Shown in pieces: positions 56,546-64,000 of a stretch of DNA of 64,000 bases. Every line of letters starts with the position of its first letter. Position 1 is the stretch's first letter. Location of the stretch: contig NZ_BAEN01000036.1 in the NCBI RefSeq assembly GCF_000314975.1, positions 59,163-123,162 of the forward strand, in the 5' to 3' direction. The translations under genes and the position numbers were made by a program. Below the pieces are notes generated by a model. That model saw only the letters and a list, made by a program, of their open reading frames with translations, searched no databases and was not told the DNA's origin. The stretch is from Aliiglaciecola lipolytica E3. GTDB lineage: Bacteria > Pseudomonadota > Gammaproteobacteria > Enterobacterales > Alteromonadaceae.

Positions 56546-57013
56546 ATGCGACGAAATCCGCAAAGCGGTTTTACCTTAATTGAGTTAATGATCGTAGTAG
56601 CCATTATCGGCATCATTACTAGTATTGCTTATCCTAGTTATCAAGGATTTTTAAAAACTAGCAACCGAGGAGCTGCACAGTCAGATTTAATGGCACTAGC
56701 AGCTGCTATGGAGCGTCATAAGGCCGCCAATTACACATATAAGGGAGCAGCAGAGTCTAATGCTGACACAGGTAAGCCTGCTATCTTTCATACTTATTCA
56801 CCTTCATCTGAACCTGTTGCAAATAAGAAGTATGATTTAACTATCGAGAGCGTTTCTGCTTCGGGAAACAGTTATTTAATAACGGCAAAACCCGTGTCTG
56901 GTACGTCACAAGCTGGTGATGGTAATGTTTACTTTTACAGTGATGGCAGAAAAGCGTGGGATAAAGATAATAGTAATTCGCTATCTTCCAGTGAATATTG
57001 CTGGGGTTGTTAA
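56546..57013 (+). CDS. pilE: Type IV pilus minor pilin PilE
   Basis: 155 residues from ATG 56546, preceded by GAGGGG seven bases upstream; the ATG at 56540 is too close. Leader MRRNPQSG and FTLIELMIVVAIIGIITSIAYPSY (Glu5), the most canonical type IVa prepilin in the window, ending with a Cys pair CWGC. Last gene of pilVWXY1E. Confidence 0.92.
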   Translation: MRRNPQSGFTLIELMIVVAIIGIITSIAYPSYQGFLKTSNRGAAQSDLMALAAAMERHKAANYTYKGAAESNADTGKPAIFHTYSPSSEPVANKKYDLTIESVSASGNSYLITAKPVSGTSQAGDGNVYFYSDGRKAWDKDNSNSLSSSEYCWGC

Positions 57014-57041
57014 GGTTCAATCAGCTTGAAAAAACAAAGAT

Positions 57042-57068
57042 AAAAAAAGGCTCTATTGAGCCTTTTTT
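57042..57068 (+). terminator. Terminator after pilE
   Basis: AAAAAAAGGCTC, loop TATT, GAGCCTTTTTT. Strong intrinsic terminator; its T run is directed toward the convergent gene at 57111. Confidence 0.92.
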
Positions 57069-57110
57069 GGTTTTTAGTGGAGAAACGTTTTGTTTCTATA
57101 AAATTCGTTC

Positions 57111-57854
57111 TTAAGGCACACTAGGCGTACTTTCGGCGTTTCTTCGCCATTTTTCTAGTTCTGCTACTCTGCGGGTCAATGCACCGTTTACTTGGTCCAA
57201 CGCAACCAGTTTAGCCTGAATGTCACCTACTTCTCTCGCATTATTATTGCTATCGGTTTTGACTTCAGCGAGGATCGTACTTAATTGAGCCAATTCGTTG
57301 GCTTGTTGAGTTAATTGTTCCTGCAGCACGACCAAGTTTGTTGAAACGGTGGAAAAGTCGCTCTCCATAACTCCCAGCTTTTTCAGCGTTTCTCTGTTTT
57401 GTTGCTTAACACTGTCAGAAAGCTGCGTGATATCAGCTTGATTCCTGCGCCAAGCTGAGGCCCAGAGTTTATCCATTTGAGCCCACAATTCATCCGTTTT
57501 TTCGGTAAGCTCAGAAACTGTTACTCTCAGCGCGCCAGCCGACTGGTCCATTTCTTCACCCGTTGCTGACAAACGTCTTTCTAACTCCGAGACTCGGCTG
57601 ATGGCATTATCTAATGCAAGATCGCTTTGTACTTTTTGTTGGTAAAGCCAATAACTAGCGCCACAAGCACCCACTGCAATAATGAATACTAAGATAAGCC
57701 AGAATCCTGAAACTCCGCCTTTCGTTCCCTCATTGGGTTCTTTGTTTTTCTGAGGTTTACTTTTCTCTTTTGCTCTTGCGCGTTGAAAAGCTTCTCTATC
57801 TTCTTTGTCTAGAACGATATTAGGGAGATCGTTATCTAATCGCTCGTTTGCCAT
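57111..57854 (-). CDS. Membrane-anchored coiled-coil protein of unknown function
   Basis: 247 residues: a charged cytoplasmic N-terminus (about 1-48, ANERLDNDLPNIVLDKEDREAFQRARAKEK), one TM segment (about 50-70, FWLILVFIIAVGACGASYWLY) and a long periplasmic coiled coil (about 75-240) with clear heptads (ISRVSELERRLSATGEEMDQ; LVVLQEQLTQQANELAQLSTI). I do not recognise a specific family. Convergent with pilE and downstream of fadE on the same strand. Confidence 0.7.
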   Translation of the reverse strand: MANERLDNDLPNIVLDKEDREAFQRARAKEKSKPQKNKEPNEGTKGGVSGFWLILVFIIAVGACGASYWLYQQKVQSDLALDNAISRVSELERRLSATGEEMDQSAGALRVTVSELTEKTDELWAQMDKLWASAWRRNQADITQLSDSVKQQNRETLKKLGVMESDFSTVSTNLVVLQEQLTQQANELAQLSTILAEVKTDSNNNAREVGDIQAKLVALDQVNGALTRRVAELEKWRRNAESTPSVP

Positions 57855-58019
57855 TGTGTCTTATCCAGCCTTAATTTATCTATATTAAAATGGGGTGATT
57901 AAAAAGATGATCGCTAATTCGATAATCTTCACTAATAGCGTTGATGTTAGCGTTTTTTCACTGTTGATGCTATCAATGCAGCGATTAACCTGCTTGTTGG
58001 GCACTAAAAAATAAAAATT

Positions 58020-58049
58020 TAAAAAAAAAGCAGGCTAAAAAGCCTGCTT
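58020..58049 (-). terminator. Terminator after fadE
   Basis: AAGCAGGCT and AGCCTGCTT (58028-58036 and 58041-58049) with an AAAA loop and a long T run on the minus strand. Confidence 0.93.
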
Positions 58050-58066
58050 CTTAAATAAAAGCCAGA

Positions 58067-60310
58067 TTAAGCAGCGCTAGCTTGCTCCGATTCTTCCGAC
58101 TGAAAAGTATCTACCAATTCTAAATCAAACGTATATTCATCTACTCTGACTGCAAGTTTACGTTTTTCATTGTAATCAAGTACCTGAGATACTTCGTTAG
58201 CGTCAAGTAAACCTTTTTCTGCGAATGTATTGACAATGTGTTCAAAGGTCAATGCAGGGACAACAGGTGTTTTACGTAATTGTTTTTGGATTTTCTTAAG
58301 AACAGGCATCGCAGCATGTTTAGCATCAAACGCTTGCTCGTTAATGAAATTACCATCACCAATAATAGGTTTAACTAAATGCGTCAATTCCGCTTTTATA
58401 CTCGATTGTTGCATCGTAGCTGCTGATAATTGACGAACTAAGTCATCAGAAATCCCGTTTACAGAAGAACTGTATGTATTCGTCAATACCCGCATTAGAC
58501 CGCGCGTAGCAGTGTTAGGGAAGTTATTGATGAAATTAACCAATGCTTGTTCACCTTGTTGCAAGCACCACTGAATCGCATATTCAAAATAAGGTAATGC
58601 TTCAGCACGATTGGATACTTTTTGCTCGTAGAATCGCACGACCGCCATAGCTGCGTACGTATAGCTCATCACATCACCTAGGCGTGCAGACAACAGCTCC
58701 GCTTTTTTCAAATCGCCACCTAATACGAGAAGCGAAAGGTCTGCTAATGGCGCTAGCTTAGCAGATAATGCGTTAAGGCGTTTTTCGTATTTTTTGACTT
58801 CTGGCATAGCGCTATTTGCAGAACGTGCAAACGGCACATAGCTATTCAACATGGCTCTGAAAGAGTTAGCAACGCTAAATTTGACTGTTTTACCTAATAC
58901 TTTATTAAACGCACTGTCTGCAGATGATTCTTCGCTATGGATTAGGTCTACCATTTCTTTTAAGTACGGGTGGCAACGCATCGCACCTTGCCCAAAAATC
59001 ATCAGATTACGCGTTAAAATATTTGCACCTTCAACCGTAATTGCGATTGGCAGTGCAGCATAACCGTTTGCTAGGGTATTTTGAGGTCCGCGTTGTATCG
59101 CTTTACCTGCTTGCACATCCATTGCTGAATTAAGCACATCACGGCCAAGTTCTGTCATATGATATTTCGCGATGGCAGTAACAACCGAAGGTTTTAAACC
59201 CAAGCCAAGACCTTCTGTGGTCAATACACGCATAGCTTCAAGTACAAAGGTTTTACCAGCGATATCGGCTAACTTTTCTTGAATACCTTCAAAACGGCCA
59301 ATTGGTACACCGAATTGTTCACGTACAAATGAATATTCTGCAGTAGACTTAAAGGCTGTTTGTGCTGTTGCAACACCCATAGCAGGCAATGAAATACCGC
59401 GGCCTGCGCCCAAGCAAGCAACCAGCATTTGCCAGCCACGCCCGATATTCTTTTGTCCACCGATAATAAAATCCATTGGGATAAATACGTTTTGACCACG
59501 AGTTGTACCATTGTAAAAGCGCACACCCATAGGATCATGACGATTACCTAACTCAACACCTTCATGACTTTTTGGGATAAGGGCACATGTAATGCCAAGC
59601 TCGAGTGTGTCACCGATTAAGTGGTCCGGATCAAATACTTTAAACGCTAAACCAAGTACGGTAGCAATTGGCGCCAAGGTGATGTAGCGCTTGTCCCAAC
59701 TCACGCTAAGACCAATAACTTCTTCGCCTTCCCACATGCCTTTAGTAACATAGGCTGCATCAGGAATTGCACCAGCGTCTGAACCTGCTTCAGGACCAGT
59801 TAACGCAAAACATGGAATATCTTGGCCGATACTTAGTTTTGGCAACCAATAATTTTGTTGTTCTTGAGTTCCATAATGCATCAACAATTCACCTGGACCC
59901 AACGAATTAGGAACCATGACCGTTACCGCAATCGCGCCACTCTTCGCTGCTATCGTAGCGACAATTGTAGAGTTAGCGTAAGGACTAAATTCTAACCCAC
60001 CGAATTTCTTAGGGATAATCAGTGCAAAAAACTTATTCACTTTAAGGAAGGTGAGAATATTGTCAGGTATATGCTTGCTATTTTGAAGTTCAAAATCATC
60101 AATCATTTCTAACAATTGTTGTACAGGACCGTTTAAAAAGGCTTGCTCATCTTTATTAAGTTTTGCCGCAGGTATATCTCTTAATGCCTGCATATCTGGC
60201 TTACCTTGATAAATTGAAGATTCAATCCAAACGTCACCAGCATCTAAAGCTTCTTGCTCAGTTACTGAAATAGGAGGTAATACTTTCTTTAAACTTGTTC
60301 TAATACTCAT
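58067..60310 (-). CDS. fadE: Acyl-CoA dehydrogenase FadE, lacking the N-terminal membrane segments
   Basis: FAD-dependent first step of fatty-acid beta-oxidation. ATG 60310 (MSIRTSLKKVLPPISVTEQEALDAGD) is taken as start; a GTG at 60319 is possible. 747 residues with the family blocks NSLGPGELLMHYGT, CFALTGPEAGSDAGAIPD, WDKRYITLAPIATVLGLAFK, IIGGQKNIGRGW and the catalytic Glu region ITVEGANILTRNLMIFGQGAMRCHPY. E. coli FadE (814 residues) has about 70 more N-terminal residues, mostly hydrophobic, so this form is probably soluble or peripheral. Confidence 0.94.
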   Translation of the reverse strand: MSIRTSLKKVLPPISVTEQEALDAGDVWIESSIYQGKPDMQALRDIPAAKLNKDEQAFLNGPVQQLLEMIDDFELQNSKHIPDNILTFLKVNKFFALIIPKKFGGLEFSPYANSTIVATIAAKSGAIAVTVMVPNSLGPGELLMHYGTQEQQNYWLPKLSIGQDIPCFALTGPEAGSDAGAIPDAAYVTKGMWEGEEVIGLSVSWDKRYITLAPIATVLGLAFKVFDPDHLIGDTLELGITCALIPKSHEGVELGNRHDPMGVRFYNGTTRGQNVFIPMDFIIGGQKNIGRGWQMLVACLGAGRGISLPAMGVATAQTAFKSTAEYSFVREQFGVPIGRFEGIQEKLADIAGKTFVLEAMRVLTTEGLGLGLKPSVVTAIAKYHMTELGRDVLNSAMDVQAGKAIQRGPQNTLANGYAALPIAITVEGANILTRNLMIFGQGAMRCHPYLKEMVDLIHSEESSADSAFNKVLGKTVKFSVANSFRAMLNSYVPFARSANSAMPEVKKYEKRLNALSAKLAPLADLSLLVLGGDLKKAELLSARLGDVMSYTYAAMAVVRFYEQKVSNRAEALPYFEYAIQWCLQQGEQALVNFINNFPNTATRGLMRVLTNTYSSSVNGISDDLVRQLSAATMQQSSIKAELTHLVKPIIGDGNFINEQAFDAKHAAMPVLKKIQKQLRKTPVVPALTFEHIVNTFAEKGLLDANEVSQVLDYNEKRKLAVRVDEYTFDLELVDTFQSEESEQASAA

Positions 60311-60668
60311 TGTTAACACATCCGCTCATCTGACCAGTTGATTTAATACTACATGTTTTTAACAAAAGATCAAAGTACTCTACAAAAATATATGCAGATA
60401 AATTAATCTGTAAGCTAAGGGATATTTAATGAATAAATATGATTATCAAAGGGTTGCGGTGTTAAATAGAGGATTTTGTCAATATGAAAATATTCGTAGG
60501 CGTTGTATTATCATTGCTTACTAAGTCCAATTGAACATTTATACACACGTGTTAGTTTTAAGCTTTATTACTGCTTTACAAAGAATTAATTGGTTTATTG
60601 ATGTATTGTTATTAGGTAAATAAAATAGCTTTGCACTGCGACCAATTCCCCCTTCTAGAGGATTAAAA
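60311..60668. other. Divergent region between fadE and the MMPL gene
   Basis: 358 AT-rich bp. Apart from the weak FadR-like site nothing definite is seen; two short ORFs of 16 and 31 codons have no support. Confidence 0.5.
60323..60339. promoter_or_regulatory. Half-matching FadR-type operator before fadE
   Basis: CGCTCATCTGACCAGTT has a perfect right half (GACCAG) and a poor left half of the FadR palindrome. It lies just upstream of the fadE start, a sensible place, but the match is weak. Confidence 0.25.
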
Positions 60669-62975
60669 ATGCGCCGTTTTTGGTTGAATACCGTATTACA
60701 CAGACCTTGGTTAACAATATTCTTCAGTATTTTATTTGTTTTATTGTGCGCTACAGGGGCACAAAAGCTGGCATTCAACGGTGATTACAAAGTTTATTTT
60801 GAAGAAGACAATCCACAACGTATCGCATTTGAAGAAATGCAGGCCATATTTAGCAAAAATGAAAATGCCAATATTTTAATTTCTCCAAAACAAGGAAGTA
60901 TTTTCAATCCAAAAACCTTAAAACTTATCGCAGATTTTACCGAAGAGGCGTGGCAAACACCTTTGTCTAGTCGTGTCGACTCAGTTACCAACTTCCAACA
61001 TACTTGGGCTGAAGACGATGATATGATAGTTGAGCAATTAATTTTGGATGCAAACGCCATTGATGAGCCTTTAGTTCAACGGGTTCAAGAGGTGGCGCTG
61101 AGTGAACCAAACTTAGTAAATCGATTGGTTGATGAGCAGGGTAGAGTTGCGCTGGTATCGATTACTGTTAATTTGCCTGATGGTGACAAATCTAAAGAAA
61201 CGGCACAAATTGTAGACTCCATACGACAACTTACTGACAAATACCAATCCCTCTATCCAGACCATGAGTTTCACCATACAGGGATCGTTTTTATGAATGC
61301 TGCTTTTGAAAGCGCAGCAAAAGACGACGCAGCAACACTGGTACCGCTAATGTTTGTGGTGATATTAGTGGTTTTAGGTGTGTTATTACGTTCATTAATC
61401 GGCACATTAGTAACCTTGTTAGTTGTGGTTTTTTCAATTATTTCGACCATGGGTATCGGTGGTTGGATTGGGTTTGATTTAACCACGGCAACCGTAAATG
61501 TGCCGACCTTGGTCATGACCTTGGCGGTAGCCGATTGTGTACATGTTATCGCTTCACTACTGTATGAATTACGGCGAGGTAAGAGCAAAATTGAAGCAAT
61601 CGAAACAAGTATGTTGCTTAATGCTAAACCTATTTTTATTACCAGTGCTACGACTGCTATTGGCTTTTTGACCCTAAATTTCTCGAATGTTCCTGCGCTT
61701 GCTGATTTAGGCACTATGACGGCAATCGGGGTTATGATTGCGTTTGTTCTATCGATTAGCTTTTTACCTGCCATTTTACGACTTTTACCAATGAAAGCGA
61801 CCGTTAAGCAGGAGCAAAGCACAGATCAATTTGTCAAGCTGGGGGAGTGGGTCATTCGCCAGCATAAACGAATATTACCTTTTACCATTATTGTTGTGGT
61901 TGCGGCAGTAGGAAGCTCTTTCCTTAATACAATAAACGACACGCCAGTAGAATATTTTGATGAAACAGCAGAGTTTAAACAAGCCGCTGATTATCAAGAG
62001 CAAGTGCTAAGCGGTATGACAACAATTGATTTTGCGCTTTTTACCGAACAAGAATCAGGTATTAACGACCCGACTAATTTGAAACATATCCATGAGTTTA
62101 GTCAATGGTTGAAGGCGAGACCTGAAGTTGATAGCGTCTCAACTATTAGTGACGTATTTTTACGTTTAAACAAAAATATGCATGCAGACCAACCAGAATA
62201 TTATAGGTTGCCAGAAAATCAGCAATTAGCTGCACAATTTTTATTGTTATATGAAATGTCCTTGCCATTTAATTTGGATCTCAACAATCAACTAAACATC
62301 GATAAGTCGGGCACGCGTATTTTTGTCACCATGCAAACCTTGGGTAGTAAAGAAATCACTGCGTTTGAAAAAGACGCTTATCAATGGGTTGCTGACAATG
62401 CGCCACAATTAAGATTAACCGCAGGTAGCCAAAACCTGATGTTTGCGCACATTGGTGAAGCGAATATGAACAGCCTACTGCGAGGAACCGTATTGGCACT
62501 TGTGTTAATCAGCGGTATTCTAATCTTTGCGTTAAGATCTTGGAAAATGGGATGCATTAGCTTGATCCCTAACTTGCTACCAGCGGCAATCGGCTTTGGT
62601 ATCTGGGGGATATATTCCGGAGAAATTAATATGGGATTGTCAGTCGTATTAAGCATGGCTTTGGGTATAATAGTTGATGACACAGTCCACTTTTTAAGTA
62701 AGTATCAATATGCGCGACAGCAACATAAAAGTGCTGAAAACGCAGTTAGGTATGCGTTTAGAAGTGTCGGCAAGGCGTTGTGGGTCACCACAGTTGTACT
62801 TACTTTAGGGTTTGCAGTATTAACTTTATCTAGCTTTGCACTAAACTCTGATATGGGGCTGTTAACAGGTATTATTATTGTCGTTGCGTTAGCTGTCGAT
62901 TTCCTGTTTTTACCCGCTTTTCTTTTGGTGTTTGACAAACAAAAATTGTCTGAGGAATCAAGCCATGAAATTTAA
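60669..62975 (+). CDS. MMPL/RND superfamily exporter
   Basis: Inner-membrane transporter of 768 residues with two homologous halves: TM1 (about 15-35), a periplasmic domain, TM2-6 (about 220-375, including TMTLAVADCVHVIASLLYELRRG), TM7 (about 405-425), a second periplasmic domain and TM8-12 (about 610-765, with GIIVDDTVHFLSKYQYARQQ). Both TM4-like helices carry the Asp-x-x-His/Asp-Asp pairs of the family. HAE3/MMPL-like members move lipids or hydrophobic compounds. It overlaps a LolA-like gene, followed by an outer-membrane-type gene, suggesting a lipid export line across the envelope. Confidence 0.85.
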   Translation: MRRFWLNTVLHRPWLTIFFSILFVLLCATGAQKLAFNGDYKVYFEEDNPQRIAFEEMQAIFSKNENANILISPKQGSIFNPKTLKLIADFTEEAWQTPLSSRVDSVTNFQHTWAEDDDMIVEQLILDANAIDEPLVQRVQEVALSEPNLVNRLVDEQGRVALVSITVNLPDGDKSKETAQIVDSIRQLTDKYQSLYPDHEFHHTGIVFMNAAFESAAKDDAATLVPLMFVVILVVLGVLLRSLIGTLVTLLVVVFSIISTMGIGGWIGFDLTTATVNVPTLVMTLAVADCVHVIASLLYELRRGKSKIEAIETSMLLNAKPIFITSATTAIGFLTLNFSNVPALADLGTMTAIGVMIAFVLSISFLPAILRLLPMKATVKQEQSTDQFVKLGEWVIRQHKRILPFTIIVVVAAVGSSFLNTINDTPVEYFDETAEFKQAADYQEQVLSGMTTIDFALFTEQESGINDPTNLKHIHEFSQWLKARPEVDSVSTISDVFLRLNKNMHADQPEYYRLPENQQLAAQFLLLYEMSLPFNLDLNNQLNIDKSGTRIFVTMQTLGSKEITAFEKDAYQWVADNAPQLRLTAGSQNLMFAHIGEANMNSLLRGTVLALVLISGILIFALRSWKMGCISLIPNLLPAAIGFGIWGIYSGEINMGLSVVLSMALGIIVDDTVHFLSKYQYARQQHKSAENAVRYAFRSVGKALWVTTVVLTLGFAVLTLSSFALNSDMGLLTGIIIVVALAVDFLFLPAFLLVFDKQKLSEESSHEI

Positions 62976-63774
62976 TCGAATGCACTTTCAGCGTCTGAGT
63001 TTTTATTTTTCCGTTATTTTATTTGCAGCAGTCGCCAGCGATGGCATTGCGCAGTCGTCCCAAGAAAAAGGGCTTGAAATAGCCAAAGAGCGCAAACTTC
63101 GAGATCGTGGTTGGGGTGATTCTGTAGCTGAATTGACCATGATATTGCGCAATTCTCAAGGTCAGGAAACTGAAAGAGCCATGCGTTTACATGGCTTGGA
63201 AGTACTTGATGGTGGGGATAAATCTCTGACAATTTTTGATGAGCCAAAAGATGTAAATGGAACCGCTTTTCTGAATTTCTCGCATGCAAAAGAGCCAGAT
63301 GAACAATGGATTTATTTGCCTGCTTTAAAGCGAGTAAAGCGTATTGCGTCGAGAAATAAATCAGGTCCATTTATGGGCAGTGAATTTGCGTACGAAGACA
63401 TGACGGCCTTCGAAGTAGAAAAGTATACATACAATTACCTGGGTGAAGATACAGTTCAAAATCGTAAGATGTTTATTGTTGAACAAACCCCCATTGATGA
63501 ATTTTCTGGCTATACACGACAAAAGGTTTGGATTGATCAAGAGCGCTACATTCCCTATAAAATTGAGTATTTTGATAAAAAAGATAGTCTCTTAAAAACG
63601 CTAGAATTAAACGAATATACGTTATATTTGGATAAGTATTGGCGTGCATTACGCACAGAAATGTTTAACGAACAAAATGGGAAAAGCACAGAGATAATCA
63701 CCCATGAAATCGAATTTAAAACTGGATTAGAGGACAGCGATTTTGACAAGAATAGTCTTAAACGGGCAAGGTAG
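62965..63774 (+). CDS. LolA-like outer-membrane lipoprotein-sorting protein
   Basis: Periplasmic protein of 269 residues from ATG 62965 (overlapping the MMPL gene by 11 bases) with a signal peptide (MKFNRMHFQRLSFYFSVILFAAVASDGIAQ). The body is the beta-rich LolA/LolB-type fold of proteins paired with MMPL exporters: GLEVLDGGDKSLTIFDEPKDVNGTAFLNF, EQWIYLPALKRVKRIASRNKSGPFMGSEFAYEDM, KVWIDQERYIPYKIEYFD. Presumably carries a lipid or lipoprotein from the exporter to the outer membrane (inference). Confidence 0.82.
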   Translation: MKFNRMHFQRLSFYFSVILFAAVASDGIAQSSQEKGLEIAKERKLRDRGWGDSVAELTMILRNSQGQETERAMRLHGLEVLDGGDKSLTIFDEPKDVNGTAFLNFSHAKEPDEQWIYLPALKRVKRIASRNKSGPFMGSEFAYEDMTAFEVEKYTYNYLGEDTVQNRKMFIVEQTPIDEFSGYTRQKVWIDQERYIPYKIEYFDKKDSLLKTLELNEYTLYLDKYWRALRTEMFNEQNGKSTEIITHEIEFKTGLEDSDFDKNSLKRAR

Positions 63775-64000
63775 TGCAACTGCGTTAGCTCTTTTAACGT
63801 TGTTTTTTAGCGCGTCAAAATTATCAGCTAATGAAGTAGAAATTCGCGGTTCTGCAGTAATTGAACAACGTTACTTCTTGCAGGACGCGCTTTTTGAGCA
63901 ACAAGAAAGAGCCAATCTTTCTGTTTATGGTGAAGCCGAAATTTATAAAGCCTTCAATGATGGCGACGATAGTATCTCGTTTAAACCGTTTTATCGTATA
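63743..64000 (+). CDS. Exported, probably outer-membrane protein, truncated by window end
   Basis: Reading frame open to base 64000 from a TTG at 63743, with AGAGGA eight bases upstream and a 32-base overlap with the LolA-like gene. The translation has a signal peptide (MTRIVLNGQGSATALALLTLFFSAS, cleavage near KLSAN) then EVEIRGSAVIEQRYFLQDALFEQQER and alternating hydrophobic strands (NLSVYGEAEIYKAFNDG), consistent with the start of an outer-membrane beta-barrel. The partner for the upstream MMPL and LolA-like proteins, but the family cannot be named from 86 residues. Confidence 0.7.
   Translation, partial: MTRIVLNGQGSATALALLTLFFSASKLSANEVEIRGSAVIEQRYFLQDALFEQQERANLSVYGEAEIYKAFNDGDDSISFKPFYRI

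Noticed and set aside
60429..60537. Short ORFs of 31 and 16 codons upstream of the MMPL gene
   Set aside because: Too short, with no convincing start signals or recognisable sequence character.
61271..61822. 183-residue minus-strand ORF opposite the MMPL gene
   Set aside because: Antisense shadow of TM-encoding sequence with no independent support.

Overview
The window is a low-GC (about 40%) chromosomal segment of a marine gammaproteobacterium, most likely an Alteromonadales member of the Alteromonas/Glaciecola/Paraglaciecola type. Grounds: the housekeeping blocks tig-clpP-clpX-lon-hupB-ppiD and rpsT/murJ-ribF-ileS-lspA-fkpB-ispH-pilVWXY1E, proS beside trmO, and many non-ATG starts with good Shine-Dalgarno sequences. 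This is inferred from gene order and protein character; no database was searched.

Layout. 1-1.7 kb: end of proS and trmO. 2.1-6.7 kb: four-gene Gld-like ABC export operon (ATPase, permease, GldG-like, DUF4340). 6.7-10.4 kb: a seven-TM unknown, folD with a frameshifted DUF1415 gene, a YgjV/GNAT-like fusion, a small DUF5062-like gene. 10.5-11.0 kb: tRNA cluster Pro-Arg-His-Leu behind a strong promoter. 11.4-12.8 kb: sulfatase. 12.8-25.0 kb: the accessory island of most interest. 25.4-34.0 kb: proteostasis genes. 34.1-38.9 kb: a second, non-canonical minor-pilin cluster. 38.9-42.4 kb: a small membrane protein, an OlsF-like ornithine-lipid synthase, an LpxH-like hydrolase, rpsT. 42.6-57.0 kb: murJ to ispH and the canonical pilVWXY1E operon. 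57.1-60.3 kb: coiled-coil membrane protein and fadE. 60.7-64.0 kb: MMPL/RND exporter, LolA-like protein and the start of an outer-membrane-type protein.

The island at 12.8-25 kb looks like one self-contained regulatory and secretion module. It has an orphan type II secretion GspC, two nearly identical secreted subtilases ending in 13 and 12 copies of an 11-residue EGSVWDG repeat, a membrane diguanylate cyclase with a 14-blade Reg_prop sensor between them, and a sigma54 activator carrying a degenerate GGDEF domain (GGALF) that keeps the RxxD c-di-GMP inhibitory-site motif. Upstream of both subtilases the same array can be read: a long inverted repeat plus a third half-site, an IHF-consensus site, then a -24/-12 sigma54 promoter. 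The cyclase gene also has a GG-N10-GC match. The working hypothesis is that the cyclase makes c-di-GMP, the activator senses it, and sigma54 turns on the repeat subtilases for export.

Other points: a DUF1415 gene split at an A8 tract, a PilY1 whose von Willebrand domain is interrupted by two beta-sandwich-like inserts, a 682-residue PilV-like prepilin with a Cys/His cluster, and several genes whose starts are TTG or GTG.
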